Made by a program: the position numbers and the translations under genes
Notes under the pieces: generated by a model
What the model was told of the DNA's origin: nothing
The model's input: only the letters and a program-made list of their open reading frames with translations
Database searches by the model: none
Shown here: positions 53,084 to 61,831 of the stretch, piece after piece
How positions within the stretch are numbered: the stretch's first letter is position 1
Layout: each line of letters opens with the position of its first letter
NCBI GenBank assembly: GCA_016192105.1
Contig: JACPUV010000023.1
Location: 1 to 64,000, forward strand
Direction: 5' to 3'
Length of the DNA stretch: 64,000 nucleotides
Source: Sphingobacteriales bacterium
GTDB lineage: Bacteria; Bacteroidota; Bacteroidia; Chitinophagales; Chitinophagaceae

Positions 53084-53839
53084 TTATATATTCAGTCCCC
53101 CACAGACGCTGATCGTCTGCCCGGTAACATAAGAGCCCATATCACTGGCCAGGAACAAAGTCACGTTGGCAATATCTTCCGTACTGGCAAAGCGTCCCAG
53201 GGGAATGCCGGCTTTGTATTTATCGGCCGCCTCCCCTTCTTTGAGGTAGCTGGTCATATCGGTTTCCACAAAACCCGGTGCGATGGCATTACAGCGGATA
53301 TTCCGGCTGCCCAGTTCTTTGGCCACGGATTTGGTAAAGCCGATGATACCGGCTTTGGAAGCCGCATAACTGCTTTGCCCCGCGTTCCCGATCTCCCCGA
53401 TAATGGAACTCATATTGATAATCACGCCGGACTTGGCTTTCATCATCGGGCGAATCACCTGCTTGGTCATGTAGAATACGCTGTTCAGGTTTACCTGGAT
53501 CACGTCATTCCACTGCTCGGGTGTCATGCGGAGGAGGAGATTGTCTTTGGAGATACCGGCATTGTTTACACAGATATCCACGGCACCGAATTCCTTCAAT
53601 ACATCATTTACAAACGCTTCGCATTGGGCGAAATCACCGGCATTGCTTTTATAGGCTTTGGCTTTCACCCCAAGGGCGGTCAGTTTAGCTTCAAGGGCGG
53701 CGGCTTTTTCCGCACTGCTGTCGCTTACATAGGTAAATGCGACGTTAGCACCTTGTTCCGCAAATTTGATGGCAATTCCTTCCCCGATTCCACGGGCCGC
53801 GCCGGTTACAATGGCGACTTTTCCTTCCAGTAATTTCAT
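53084..53839 (-). CDS. fabG: 3-oxoacyl-ACP reductase FabG
   Basis: FabG reduces 3-oxoacyl-ACP with NADPH in fatty-acid synthesis. From ATG 53839 (MKLLEGKVAI) the protein is 251 residues, close to the usual 244-250. The SDR features are the TGAARGIGEG cofactor site (12-21), NNAG (92-95) and the catalytic Ser144/Ser145, Tyr158 and Lys162 in SSYAASKAG. A distinct C-terminal VTGQTISVCGGLNI completes it. It is probably the housekeeping enzyme. Confidence 0.93.
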   Translation of the reverse strand: MKLLEGKVAIVTGAARGIGEGIAIKFAEQGANVAFTYVSDSSAEKAAALEAKLTALGVKAKAYKSNAGDFAQCEAFVNDVLKEFGAVDICVNNAGISKDNLLLRMTPEQWNDVIQVNLNSVFYMTKQVIRPMMKAKSGVIINMSSIIGEIGNAGQSSYAASKAGIIGFTKSVAKELGSRNIRCNAIAPGFVETDMTSYLKEGEAADKYKAGIPLGRFASTEDIANVTLFLASDMGSYVTGQTISVCGGLNI

Positions 53840-53890
53840 AAATGCTTGCATTATTTGACAAAAGAAAGAAAATTATGGCAAAACAGCCGT

Positions 53891-55078
53891 TCATTTTTCT
53901 TTATATACATAATAGATCACCCCGCCCTTATCATCGCTGATAAAAAAGGAATGATCGTCCCATTGGAATACATCACAGGGGCGTCCGTATCGTTTATCCT
54001 CCGTATTACCCTGCAGAAATCCGGTAACGATCTCCCGGTAACTGCCATTGGGCAACATCTGCACCACTGCATTGCCCCGCTGCCGCCATACACTGGTACT
54101 GCCATGCAGGGCAGTGATAAAGGAATTGTTCAGTAACGGATCTTTAAACCCGGAGAAAAAGGCAAAGCCTAGTGGCGCTGAATGAGCTTTGATAGCCCAC
54201 TTACTCAGCGGGGGGCGCTTTACCCAGGCCGGTTTTATGGAGTCAATAAAATCCTTGTCTGCAATGATCTGTTTTTTATACTGGTAATAATAAGGCCAGC
54301 CGTAAAAAGCATCTTTCTCGATCCTCATCAGTTGTTCTTCCGGCTGATCCGGCCCACGGTTATCCCTGCCCATATTGGTGGCCCAGAGTTCATCCCCGAT
54401 CCAATGAATGCCTACCGCATTGCGTAATCCTCGTGCATAGATCCGCTGATGCTGACCATCCGGATCCATCTCCACGATCGTGGCCCGGATCTCTTCTTTC
54501 TCCACGCAGGCATCACAACTGCTGCCCACACTCACATAAAGTTTGTTATCATGAAAAGCCAGGCTGCGGGTGAGGTGCCAGCCGCCGTATTTATAACTCA
54601 ATCCATAATCCGGAAAAGTAGCGATCTGTTTTCCTGCCGATGAAGGCTTAGTGTCTCCTGCTTTATACGGGTAACAGGTGAGTTTACCGGTTTCGGCGAT
54701 ATAAATGAAATGCTCCCCGTTCACCGTATAGAAGGCCACCTGGTTGGGATTATGAAGATTCTCCATATACGTGATGCGGGTAGAAAAAGTCTTTGTGGCA
54801 TCATTCCAGCCATCGAGGATATAGATCTTTCCTTTTTTATTATCACTCCGATCGTACATATCGGTAACAAAGAGGCGGCCATCCGGACTCTTCGCAAAAA
54901 AACGGGGACGGTTCAGTCCCTGCTGTGCTACTGAAATTTTATATGGATCCAGTACGCTGAGGGAGAATTTCGGCTTGCCATTGAGCTGGATGGACTGGGG
55001 TTTTAACTTTACCGGTGATTGACTGTACAGGAAAAGACAGGCCGTCAGACAAAGCAGCAACAGACCGGATTTTTGCAT
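53891..55078 (-). CDS. Secreted glucose/sorbosone dehydrogenase-like beta-propeller protein
   Basis: From ATG 55078 the protein is 395 residues with a signal peptide (MQKSGLLLLCLTACLFLYSQ). It resembles the PQQ-dependent glucose/sorbosone dehydrogenase family. Typical blocks are LNRPRFFAKSPDGRLFVTD, WHLTRSLAFHDNKLYVSVGSSCDAC and YARGLRNAVGIHWIGDELWATNMGRDNRGPDQPEE. Typical members oxidise sugars with PQQ. Whether this one binds PQQ cannot be seen from sequence. It lies 13 bp downstream of the GH3 gene on the minus strand and is probably co-transcribed with it. Confidence 0.85.
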   Translation of the reverse strand: MQKSGLLLLCLTACLFLYSQSPVKLKPQSIQLNGKPKFSLSVLDPYKISVAQQGLNRPRFFAKSPDGRLFVTDMYDRSDNKKGKIYILDGWNDATKTFSTRITYMENLHNPNQVAFYTVNGEHFIYIAETGKLTCYPYKAGDTKPSSAGKQIATFPDYGLSYKYGGWHLTRSLAFHDNKLYVSVGSSCDACVEKEEIRATIVEMDPDGQHQRIYARGLRNAVGIHWIGDELWATNMGRDNRGPDQPEEQLMRIEKDAFYGWPYYYQYKKQIIADKDFIDSIKPAWVKRPPLSKWAIKAHSAPLGFAFFSGFKDPLLNNSFITALHGSTSVWRQRGNAVVQMLPNGSYREIVTGFLQGNTEDKRYGRPCDVFQWDDHSFFISDDKGGVIYYVYKEK

Positions 55079-55091
55079 ATGTATAACTGGT

Positions 55092-56597
55092 TTATTGTAG
55101 TTGGAGGATCTCCTCGAGGTATTTTCTATCATTGCTCAGCCGGGGTACTTTGTGCTGTCCGCCGAGCTTGCCCCTGCTTTGCAGCCATTCGGAAAATATC
55201 CCTTTCCGCAATGAATGCACAACAGGCTGCCCCAGGGCAATGCTCTTGTATCGTTTGGCTTCATAATCGCTGTTGATGTTCTTCAGGGCAGTATCCAGTT
55301 CGCAGGTAAACACTTCGAGGTCGGCAGGCTCCTGCTCAAACTCGATCAGCCATTCATGCGCCCCGTTCGCATTATCGGAAAAATAAACCGGCGCTGCGGT
55401 GTAATCATTCACCACCGTCCCTGTCTTTTCAGCAGCCATCGCAATGGCCTTATCGGTATTGTCCACGATGACCTCCTCCCCGAATGCGTTGATATAATGC
55501 TTGAGGCGGCCCGATACTTTCACCCGGTAGGGCCGTAAAGAAGTAAACTGCACCGTATCTCCCACCAGGTAGCGCCACAACCCGCCGTTGGTGCTGATCA
55601 CCAGTGCATAGTTCCGGCCCAATTCCACATCCTGCAGTCCTACGGTCTGTGGTTTGCGCTTCCCGTATTCACTCACTGGCATAAATTCCATGAAGATACC
55701 GTGATCCGTAAACAGGAGCATCCCTTCCTGTCCCGGCTGGTCCTGCGCGGCAAAAAAACCTTCGCTGGCATTGTACATTTCCAGGTAATTGATGTCCTTC
55801 CCGATGATTCTCCGGAACTGTTCGCGGTAAGGAGTAAACGAAACACCGCCGTGCATATAGAGTTCAAGGGAGGGCCAGACTTCACTCATGGTTTTTTTCC
55901 CGGTCATTTCCAGTATCCGCTTGAACAATACCAGGGTCCAGGTGGGTACCCCGGAGATGGAGGTTACATTTTCCCGGATCGTATTCTCTGCCAGCTTCTC
56001 AATCTTGCTTTCCCATTCATCCATCAGGGCGATACTGAGATCGGGGGTGCGGAGCCAATGCCCCCAGAAAGGGGAGTTTTGCAGCAATACCGCACTGAGA
56101 TCGCCGTATTGCGCGTCATTGTTCATGGGGTTGATATTATGACTGCCGCCAATAACGAGCCCCTTGCCCGTAAGCAGGTTGGAATCCGGGTTAAACTGGT
56201 AATACAGCGAGAGTACATCCTTTGAGGCTTTGTAATGTCCGTCCTGCAGGCTTTCCTCGCTGATGGGAATAAACTTGCTTTTGTCACTGGTGGTCCCGCT
56301 GCTTTTTGCAAACCAGTAGATGGGTGTATTCCAGAGAATATTCTGTTCGCCCTGCATGATCCGCTCGATATAAGGTTTTATATCATCGTATTCATGGATG
56401 GGAACTGCTTCCTTGAAGGCTTTGACGTTGAAAAGCCGGGAGAAATCATATTTCCTGCCGAATTCCGTGTACTGAGCGGAAGTGACCAGGTCCTGCAGTA
56501 CTTCGCGCTGCGCATCAAGGGGGTTGTTTTTCCAGGCTTCAATACGCCAGAGCCGCATGCGGGCCAGTGAGGATATGGCAGGACTCAGCAATTTCAT
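55092..56597 (-). CDS. GH3-family adenylate-forming enzyme
   Basis: The 501-residue protein belongs to the GH3 family, whose plant members conjugate amino acids to carboxylic acids through an adenylate intermediate. The ATP-binding motif is YWFAKSSGTTSDKSKFIP (near residue 95). LEMYNASEGFF near 270 and GGLWRYLVGDTVQFT near 340 follow the family pattern. The bacterial substrate is unknown. A coupling with the following dehydrogenase-like protein is suggested by the 13-bp gap. Confidence 0.88.
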   Translation of the reverse strand: MKLLSPAISSLARMRLWRIEAWKNNPLDAQREVLQDLVTSAQYTEFGRKYDFSRLFNVKAFKEAVPIHEYDDIKPYIERIMQGEQNILWNTPIYWFAKSSGTTSDKSKFIPISEESLQDGHYKASKDVLSLYYQFNPDSNLLTGKGLVIGGSHNINPMNNDAQYGDLSAVLLQNSPFWGHWLRTPDLSIALMDEWESKIEKLAENTIRENVTSISGVPTWTLVLFKRILEMTGKKTMSEVWPSLELYMHGGVSFTPYREQFRRIIGKDINYLEMYNASEGFFAAQDQPGQEGMLLFTDHGIFMEFMPVSEYGKRKPQTVGLQDVELGRNYALVISTNGGLWRYLVGDTVQFTSLRPYRVKVSGRLKHYINAFGEEVIVDNTDKAIAMAAEKTGTVVNDYTAAPVYFSDNANGAHEWLIEFEQEPADLEVFTCELDTALKNINSDYEAKRYKSIALGQPVVHSLRKGIFSEWLQSRGKLGGQHKVPRLSNDRKYLEEILQLQ

Positions 56598-56668
56598 TAT
56601 AAGGGCAAGATAAAATTATTTACCTGAACAAAACCAGGTAAGCGGCCCGAACTGACCGGTTAACCTCA

Positions 56669-57433
56669 TTATTTCCCGGATTTTTTGTGAATTGGCAGGT
56701 TACAATACACGAAGAGGCGAAAAGTATGATTCAGGTCATATTCATAACCCGATCTTTTCTGCTGGAATACCCGCATATAGCCCATATCAAAACCAAGTAC
56801 CGGGTTCAGTTGTTCCCGGATCCCGAAAAAAAGCCGGTTCTGGTCAAAGGTATTATAGACGATTTCCCTGCCAAACTGAAGCAGGAGCTCATCAGACACG
56901 CTGATAGCCGGGAGGCTTTTCTTTTTGAACACGGGAATGTTCAGGCTGAGCAGGTACCGGAGCCGGTTGCTGAAACGATGCTGGCCCGTAAACTGATCAT
57001 TCGCGATCTTTTGCTGCCAGCGTTGTTCATTGCGGATGCGCTGGAGCACCCCAATCCTCCGCCATGCGGAGCTGTATTGCAACTGCTGGTAGATCCTGTT
57101 TTCATGGGCGATCGTATGCCAGTCCTTTTCGGCGGGGTAAGCCCATAAATGAGCATATCCCAGCGCCACGGAAAGGTTCTTATCCATGCTGTACTGGATG
57201 CCGGCCCGGGCAAAATAAAAATTGTTATCCGCCAGGAAATGATTCCGGCGGGTGTGAAAATCGGCGAGCAACGCCCAGTAACCGGAAAATTTAATAACCG
57301 AATTAACCGAAAACCAGGACTGGTTTTGTTTATTGACCTTTTTGGTTTGAGCCTGAAGGGAATCCCGGTTTGAGAGCAGCAGGAATAAAATCATTATTGT
57401 CACGCTGCCACGGGCTGTTCTGCACATTTTCAT
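56669..57433 (-). CDS. DUF2490 outer-membrane protein
   Basis: The 254-residue protein begins with a signal peptide (to about residue 30, LQAQ) and is a predicted outer-membrane beta-barrel. WFSVNSVIKFSGYWALLADFHTRRN and SVALGYAHLWAYP are DUF2490 hallmarks. Amphipathic strands continue to RLFVYCNLPI at the end. Function unknown. It starts next to a TAATTTTG promoter element 5 bp upstream. Confidence 0.85.
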   Translation of the reverse strand: MKMCRTARGSVTIMILFLLLSNRDSLQAQTKKVNKQNQSWFSVNSVIKFSGYWALLADFHTRRNHFLADNNFYFARAGIQYSMDKNLSVALGYAHLWAYPAEKDWHTIAHENRIYQQLQYSSAWRRIGVLQRIRNEQRWQQKIANDQFTGQHRFSNRLRYLLSLNIPVFKKKSLPAISVSDELLLQFGREIVYNTFDQNRLFFGIREQLNPVLGFDMGYMRVFQQKRSGYEYDLNHTFRLFVYCNLPIHKKSGK

Positions 57434-57437
57434 GGGA

Positions 57438-57445
57438 CAAAATTA
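57438..57445 (-). promoter_or_regulatory. -7 element TAATTTTG next to the DUF2490 start
   Basis: A perfect TAnnTTTG match on the minus strand ends 4 bp before the ATG at 57433. No good -33 TTG is visible. The start codon may in fact be the ATG two codons inside. Confidence 0.35.
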
Positions 57446-57513
57446 CAAAATAGCTGTCCACCGGCTATGACGCAGGTTATACAATACCCGTCAAAAAACC
57501 TGATTAACATCTG

Positions 57514-58506
57514 CTAACAGTTGTTATACGCATCGAGTAATTGCCGTTTCAGCTCTTCCTTCCGGTCGGCGTCTGTGAAAGAATGCCTGACTGCTTCCAG
57601 GTTACAGCGCAGGAAATGCTCCTTCGTCCATTGAAAAGTAGCCTGCAACAAGGAATACTCGGAAGACAGGGTCACCGGCGTTACGGTACGGCTGTCTGTA
57701 TTGATACTCATCGACACCCCGTGCCGGTAGATCTTATCGGCCGCATGCTGATGGATTGTGTCAAAAATATGGGTCTGAATATTGCTCGTGGGACAAACTT
57801 CAAGATGTATATCTTCTTTTTTCAGGAAATCAAGCAGTTTCTCATCCTCCGCACTGCGTACTCCGTGCCCGATCCGGGTGGGATGAAAATGTTCCACTGT
57901 TTCCCATACACTTTCCGGGCCTTTTGCTTCTCCGGCATGTGAGGTGCAGTGAATATGGTTCTCTTTCGCAAACTGAAAAGCAAGTTCATGCGCGGCAATG
58001 GGAAATCCTGCTTCATCACCGGCAATATCAAAAGCCAGCACATGGGTCCCTTTGAATTGCTGTACCAGTTCCACGGTCTGCATGCTCTGCTGCTCATTAA
58101 AATGCCGCAGGGTGCAGAGGATCAGCCCGGCCTGCACACCCGTCTCCCGGATTCCTTCTTCCACAGCCGCATCCACTGCCTGCACCACTTCAACCGGGGT
58201 CAGCCCTTTGGTAATATGCAGCAGGGGCGCGAAGCGGATCTCCGCGTAAATTACATGGTCGGCCTTCAGCTGTTCAAAGAGATCCAGGGTCACCAGCCGG
58301 AGCTGCTCTTTGGTCTGCATCAGCTCAAATCCCTTTACGGCCCGGGTCAGGTAATCCACCAGGTCGGTGCATTTGGGAGGCGCCACAAAAGAATGGCAAT
58401 ACGCCTCATAAGTAACGGAGGGGTCCAGTTGCTGTACCACTTTATAACTCAGGCTGCAGTCGAGGTGCAGGTGCAGTTCAATTTTCGGAAGTTGGCGATA
58501 ATCCAT
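57514..58506 (-). CDS. Adenosine deaminase
   Basis: The 330-residue protein belongs to the adenosine deaminase family. Zinc ligands are His12 and His14 (ELHLHLD), the His in TSHAGEAKG and the Asp in NTDSRTV. RIGHGVRS and EVCPTSN are further signatures. Classic enzymes have NTDDP. Here the second Asp is Ser, as in some bacterial forms, so substrate choice (adenosine or a related purine nucleoside) is not certain. Confidence 0.9.
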   Translation of the reverse strand: MDYRQLPKIELHLHLDCSLSYKVVQQLDPSVTYEAYCHSFVAPPKCTDLVDYLTRAVKGFELMQTKEQLRLVTLDLFEQLKADHVIYAEIRFAPLLHITKGLTPVEVVQAVDAAVEEGIRETGVQAGLILCTLRHFNEQQSMQTVELVQQFKGTHVLAFDIAGDEAGFPIAAHELAFQFAKENHIHCTSHAGEAKGPESVWETVEHFHPTRIGHGVRSAEDEKLLDFLKKEDIHLEVCPTSNIQTHIFDTIHQHAADKIYRHGVSMSINTDSRTVTPVTLSSEYSLLQATFQWTKEHFLRCNLEAVRHSFTDADRKEELKRQLLDAYNNC

Positions 58507-58712
58507 AATACATTTCGGTAGTCAAGCTTCGGTGAGTCCGCCTTCGCTTTGCTGCGGTGGCCTGCTCAGCGAGACAGAAGCATTTTCATTTTACGCAGAA
58601 AAACAACAAATAAACGAATTTATCAGGAAAGCAGGTGAGAAGGATATCTTTTACGCATTTTGTTTACCCCGGAGTAGGATGCATGCTCAGTAAATGACAA
58701 TAAAACGCGGTT

Positions 58713-59543
58713 TTACAACGATCCGTCTTCCGTCATACCTCCCCGTTCCTGACTACCGCCTAACGACTCCCGACTACCGACTAAAGTTTTTGCTTCCTCA
58801 TGCAGCCAGTCCTTTCTTTTTAATTCGAAGTTTCTGCCGAGATAGAGTTTCCGCACCTGTTCGTCTTCTGCCAGCTCTTCGGCTGTACCATGCTTAAAGA
58901 TTTTCCCTTCGATCAGCAGGTAAGCACGGTCGCAGATGGACAGGGTTTCCGTTACATTATGATCCGTGATCAGGATCCCGATATTCTTGTATTTGAGTTT
59001 GGCCACGATCGCCTGGATATCTTCCACCGCGATGGGGTCAATACCGGCAAAGGGCTCATCGAGTAAAATAAACTTGGGATCCACGGATAAGGCCCGGGCA
59101 ATTTCAGTCCTTCTTCTTTCCCCGCCGCTCAGCACATCCCCGTTACTTTTCCGCACATGCTGCAGGCGGAATTCATTGAGCAGGGATTCCAGTTTTTCCC
59201 GTTGCTGCTGTTTGGTCAGTTTGGTCATCTCCAGCACCGCCGCAATATTATCTTCCACACTCAGTTTGCGGAATACCGATGCTTCCTGCGGCAGGTACCC
59301 GATCCCCATCTGGGCTCTTTTGTACATAGGGAGTGAGGTAATATCCTGGTCATTCAAAAACACTTTGCCCTCATCCGGCTTTACCAGTCCCACTACCTGG
59401 TAAAAAGAAGTGGTTTTCCCGGCGCCATTGGGTCCCAGCAAACCCACGATCTCCCCCTGCTTCACTTCAAAGGAGACATGGTTGACCACGGTGCGGCTGC
59501 CGTATTTTTTTACAAGCTGTTCAGTGCGGATGGTAACTGCCAT
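58713..59543 (-). CDS. lptB: LPS export ATP-binding protein LptB
   Basis: LptB is the ATPase of the LptBFG transporter that moves lipopolysaccharide to the outer membrane. The 276-residue protein has Walker A GPNGAGKT (37-44) and a signature LSGGERRR. Walker B is [12 protein letters not shown], and the H-loop His lies in [10 protein letters not shown]. Typical LptB ends soon after the [17 protein letters not shown] segment. Here about 25 extra residues follow ([17 protein letters not shown]...), coded by a 7-bp-periodic tract, so the natural tail seems to have been extended by repeat DNA. Confidence 0.95.
   Translation of the reverse strand: MAVTIRTEQLVKKYGSRTVVNHVSFEVKQGEIVGLLGPNGAGKTTSFYQVVGLVKPDEGKVFLNDQDITSLPMYKRAQMGIGYLPQEASVFRKLSVEDNIAAVLEMTKLTKQQQREKLESLLNEFRLQHVRKSNGDVLSGGERRRTEIARALSVDPKFILLDEPFAGIDPIAVEDIQAIVAKLKYKNIGILITDHNVTETLSICDRAYLLIEGKIFKHGTAEELAEDEQVRKLYLGRNFELKRKDWLHEEAKTLVGSRESLGGSQERGGMTEDGSL
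58735..58795 (-). repeat. Heptamer-period tract coding the LptB C-terminus
   Basis: GTAGTCG, GTAGTCG and GGAGTCG, then looser variants, follow in roughly 7-bp steps on the minus strand. They form the end of the lptB reading frame. Confidence 0.5.
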
Positions 59544-59548
59544 AGCTG

Positions 59549-59556
59549 CAAAAATA
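59549..59556 (-). promoter_or_regulatory. -7 element TATTTTTG next to the lptB start
   Basis: A perfect TAnnTTTG match on the minus strand ends 5 bp before the lptB ATG at 59543, leaving little room for a 5' untranslated region. Confidence 0.4.
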
Positions 59557-59631
59557 AGTGATCAGAAACAGACCTGTTACGGGCAAAGGGTATTTAACAA
59601 ACCGGTTAAATCCCTACATTTAATCCGGTTT

Positions 59632-61101
59632 ATGAAATTGACTGTTGCTTTTTTTGTGTTTTGCCTGATTAGTACGGTTGTTTTGGCCCAGGTTCCCCGG
59701 AACAGTCTGGATCTCTGGCTAAAATCAGATACAGGTGTCCTCTTCACCAGTAACCGGGTCAGTGGCTGGCTGGACCTGAGCGGGCATCACCGGGATGCCG
59801 AAGTATCTTCCGCAGTCAGGCCTGAACTGGTGCCCGGCCAACTCAACGGGTTCCCCGTCCTCCGGTTCAACGGAGCAGATATTACGATGCAAACAAAACC
59901 ATTCCGCTCCTTTCCCGGGAAAAGGGGGACTGTTTTTTTGGTCTTTCGGTTAAACGGACCCAGTTATACATCCGGTAGCGGTGTCAGCACCCTGATCTCC
60001 ACTTATTTTGGAAATGGAGTTACCTGGCAGTTTTGCGCCTCCCCTGACCTCTATATCTACTACGACGGAGTGGGCAGTGAAGGGCTTCCACTGGCAGCGA
60101 TCAAGACAAAGGCCTGGGAAGTAGCCACTATTGTCCGTAGTTCCGATACCACATTTGATCTCTACCGAAAGGGAGAAATACGGGTTAATTACCGGGTAAG
60201 CAATAACCAGCCCGATTCAAACGTGTTGCGGATTGCCTCCAACGGGAGACTGGAAGTGCTGAACGGCGATATTGCGGAGATCATCCTGTACGGCAGGACC
60301 CTGTCCAAAGAAGAAATACAGGAGGTCAATGCCTACCTGCTGGAGCGGTATCATATTGCGCTGCCCGAAGTGCCCGGGAACTATAACTGGATTTATTTTT
60401 TAACAGGTATTTTAGCCATCATCATCATTGCCATTGTATCCACCCGGTATTTTGCGCAACGGAAACTGCGAAAAAAGATCAGGGAATTTGAAGAACAGGA
60501 AAGGCTGAACCGGGAACGGCAACGGATCTCCAGGGAGATGCATGACGATATCGGAGCCGGTCTCACCCAGATCATCCTGATGAGTGAATCAGCCAAACAT
60601 AAAAAACCGGAGGAAGGGACAAGGGAACTGGAGGATATTGCAGCTACCAGTCGCCGGCTGGTCAGCAGTATGAGCGAAATTATCTGGAGCCTGAACCCGG
60701 AGTATAAGACCCTGGGGCAGCTCTTCGCCTATATGCGTGAACAACTGAACCGGCAGCTGGAATATGCCGGGATTAACTTTGACCTGCAATTCCCCGAAAA
60801 CAATGAATCCGTTATCCTCCGGAATGAACAAAGGCGGAACCTGCTGCTCGTCACCAAAGAAACAGTGAACAATGTCATTAAACACAGCGGGGCCGGCAAC
60901 CTGTCCGTAACAGCCCGCGTGGAGAAACAAAAAATAATCATGCAGGTGGAAGACGATGGCCGGGGTTTTGATCTTAACCGGGTTTCCGGCGGAAACGGCC
61001 TGCGGAATATCCGGCACCGGGTGGAGGAACTTGGGGGCCAGCTGGACATCAGCACTGAGCCGGGGAAAGGCTGCCGGATCCGTTTTTCCGTTCCCCTGTA
61101 A
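59632..61101 (+). CDS. Sensor histidine kinase with LamG-like extracellular domain
   Basis: From ATG 59632 the protein is 489 residues with a signal peptide (to about 21). A concanavalin/LamG-like periplasmic sensor domain follows (about 25-245, with SLDLWLKSDTGVLF and GWLDLSGHHRDAE), then a membrane helix (about 250-275, WIYFLTGILAIIIIAIV). The HisKA_3 dimerisation helix holds His304 in ISREMHDDIGAG, followed by a HATPase domain (EDDGRGFDL; GGNGLRNIRHRVEELGG). A lectin-like sensor is unusual for this class and suggests that it senses a carbohydrate or surface polymer. The response-regulator gene follows 53 bp downstream. Confidence 0.9.
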   Translation: MKLTVAFFVFCLISTVVLAQVPRNSLDLWLKSDTGVLFTSNRVSGWLDLSGHHRDAEVSSAVRPELVPGQLNGFPVLRFNGADITMQTKPFRSFPGKRGTVFLVFRLNGPSYTSGSGVSTLISTYFGNGVTWQFCASPDLYIYYDGVGSEGLPLAAIKTKAWEVATIVRSSDTTFDLYRKGEIRVNYRVSNNQPDSNVLRIASNGRLEVLNGDIAEIILYGRTLSKEEIQEVNAYLLERYHIALPEVPGNYNWIYFLTGILAIIIIAIVSTRYFAQRKLRKKIREFEEQERLNRERQRISREMHDDIGAGLTQIILMSESAKHKKPEEGTRELEDIAATSRRLVSSMSEIIWSLNPEYKTLGQLFAYMREQLNRQLEYAGINFDLQFPENNESVILRNEQRRNLLLVTKETVNNVIKHSGAGNLSVTARVEKQKIIMQVEDDGRGFDLNRVSGGNGLRNIRHRVEELGGQLDISTEPGKGCRIRFSVPL

Positions 61102-61104
61102 CCT

Positions 61105-61127
61105 ACTACTTTTATCACATTCGTACA
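61105..61127 (+). promoter_or_regulatory. Element shared with the WG-repeat gene, copy 1
   Basis: TACTACTTTTATCACATTCG followed by TAC lies 28 bp before the response-regulator start. It matches 62371-62393 at 21 of 23 positions. It contains TACTTTTA, close to the -7 element TAnnTTTG. Confidence 0.5.
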
Positions 61128-61154
61128 TGATCAATTAAACAGGAAGTTTGAACC

Positions 61155-61784
61155 GTGAAAATAGACTCCATCGCCATTATTGAAGACGACGAAAAAGTAC
61201 GCCATTACCTAGCAGAGCAGATACAGTTGCAGGTGGACAGCAAAGAATTGCGGGTCTTTGCGGATGCCGAATCCGCCCTGAAAGAACTGGCCGCGGAGCC
61301 TGTTGAAATCGCCCTCTTTGATATCAACCTGCCGGGCATGAGCGGTATCGACTGCATCCGGCGGCTGAAATTACTGCACCCCCGGATGCAAATGATGGTG
61401 CTGACCGTCTATGATAATGCAGATACGATATTCGATGCACTGAAAGCAGGCGCCACCAGTTACCTGCTGAAAAGCACCCCGCCGGACAAAGTCATTGAAG
61501 CCATTTATGAAGTAAAAAAAGGGGGCAGTCCCATCAGCAGCCAGATCGCCCGGAAAGTGATTGAAGCTTTCGCCATACGGGAAAAAACCAATGACTATTT
61601 CCAGGAGCTGAGCCGGCGGGAACAGGAGATACTGGAACAACTGAGTAAGGGCTTTCGCTATAAGGAGATCGCCGAAAAATTATTTGTCAGCCTCGAGACG
61701 GTGCGAACACATATCCGCAATATCTATGAGAAACTGCAGGTGAACAGCCGGGCGGATGCATTGCGGAAAACGGGTTTGCTATAA
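61155..61784 (+). CDS. NarL/LuxR-family response regulator
   Basis: The 209-residue protein starts at GTG 61155. It has a receiver domain (residues 1-120) with phospho-acceptor Asp56 in IALFDINLPGMSG, and Lys in YLLKSTPP near 109. The C-terminal LuxR helix-turn-helix (about 148-205) contains LSKGFRYKEIAEKLFVSLETVRTHIRNIYEKLQV. It pairs with the preceding kinase. A 23-bp element upstream also occurs before the WG-repeat gene, which makes autoregulation plus control of that gene plausible. Confidence 0.93.
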   Translation: MKIDSIAIIEDDEKVRHYLAEQIQLQVDSKELRVFADAESALKELAAEPVEIALFDINLPGMSGIDCIRRLKLLHPRMQMMVLTVYDNADTIFDALKAGATSYLLKSTPPDKVIEAIYEVKKGGSPISSQIARKVIEAFAIREKTNDYFQELSRREQEILEQLSKGFRYKEIAEKLFVSLETVRTHIRNIYEKLQVNSRADALRKTGLL

Positions 61785-61831
61785 CGACCCGTCCGGGATA
61801 ATGGAAATGGATTCAGATTAAAATACTTTAT

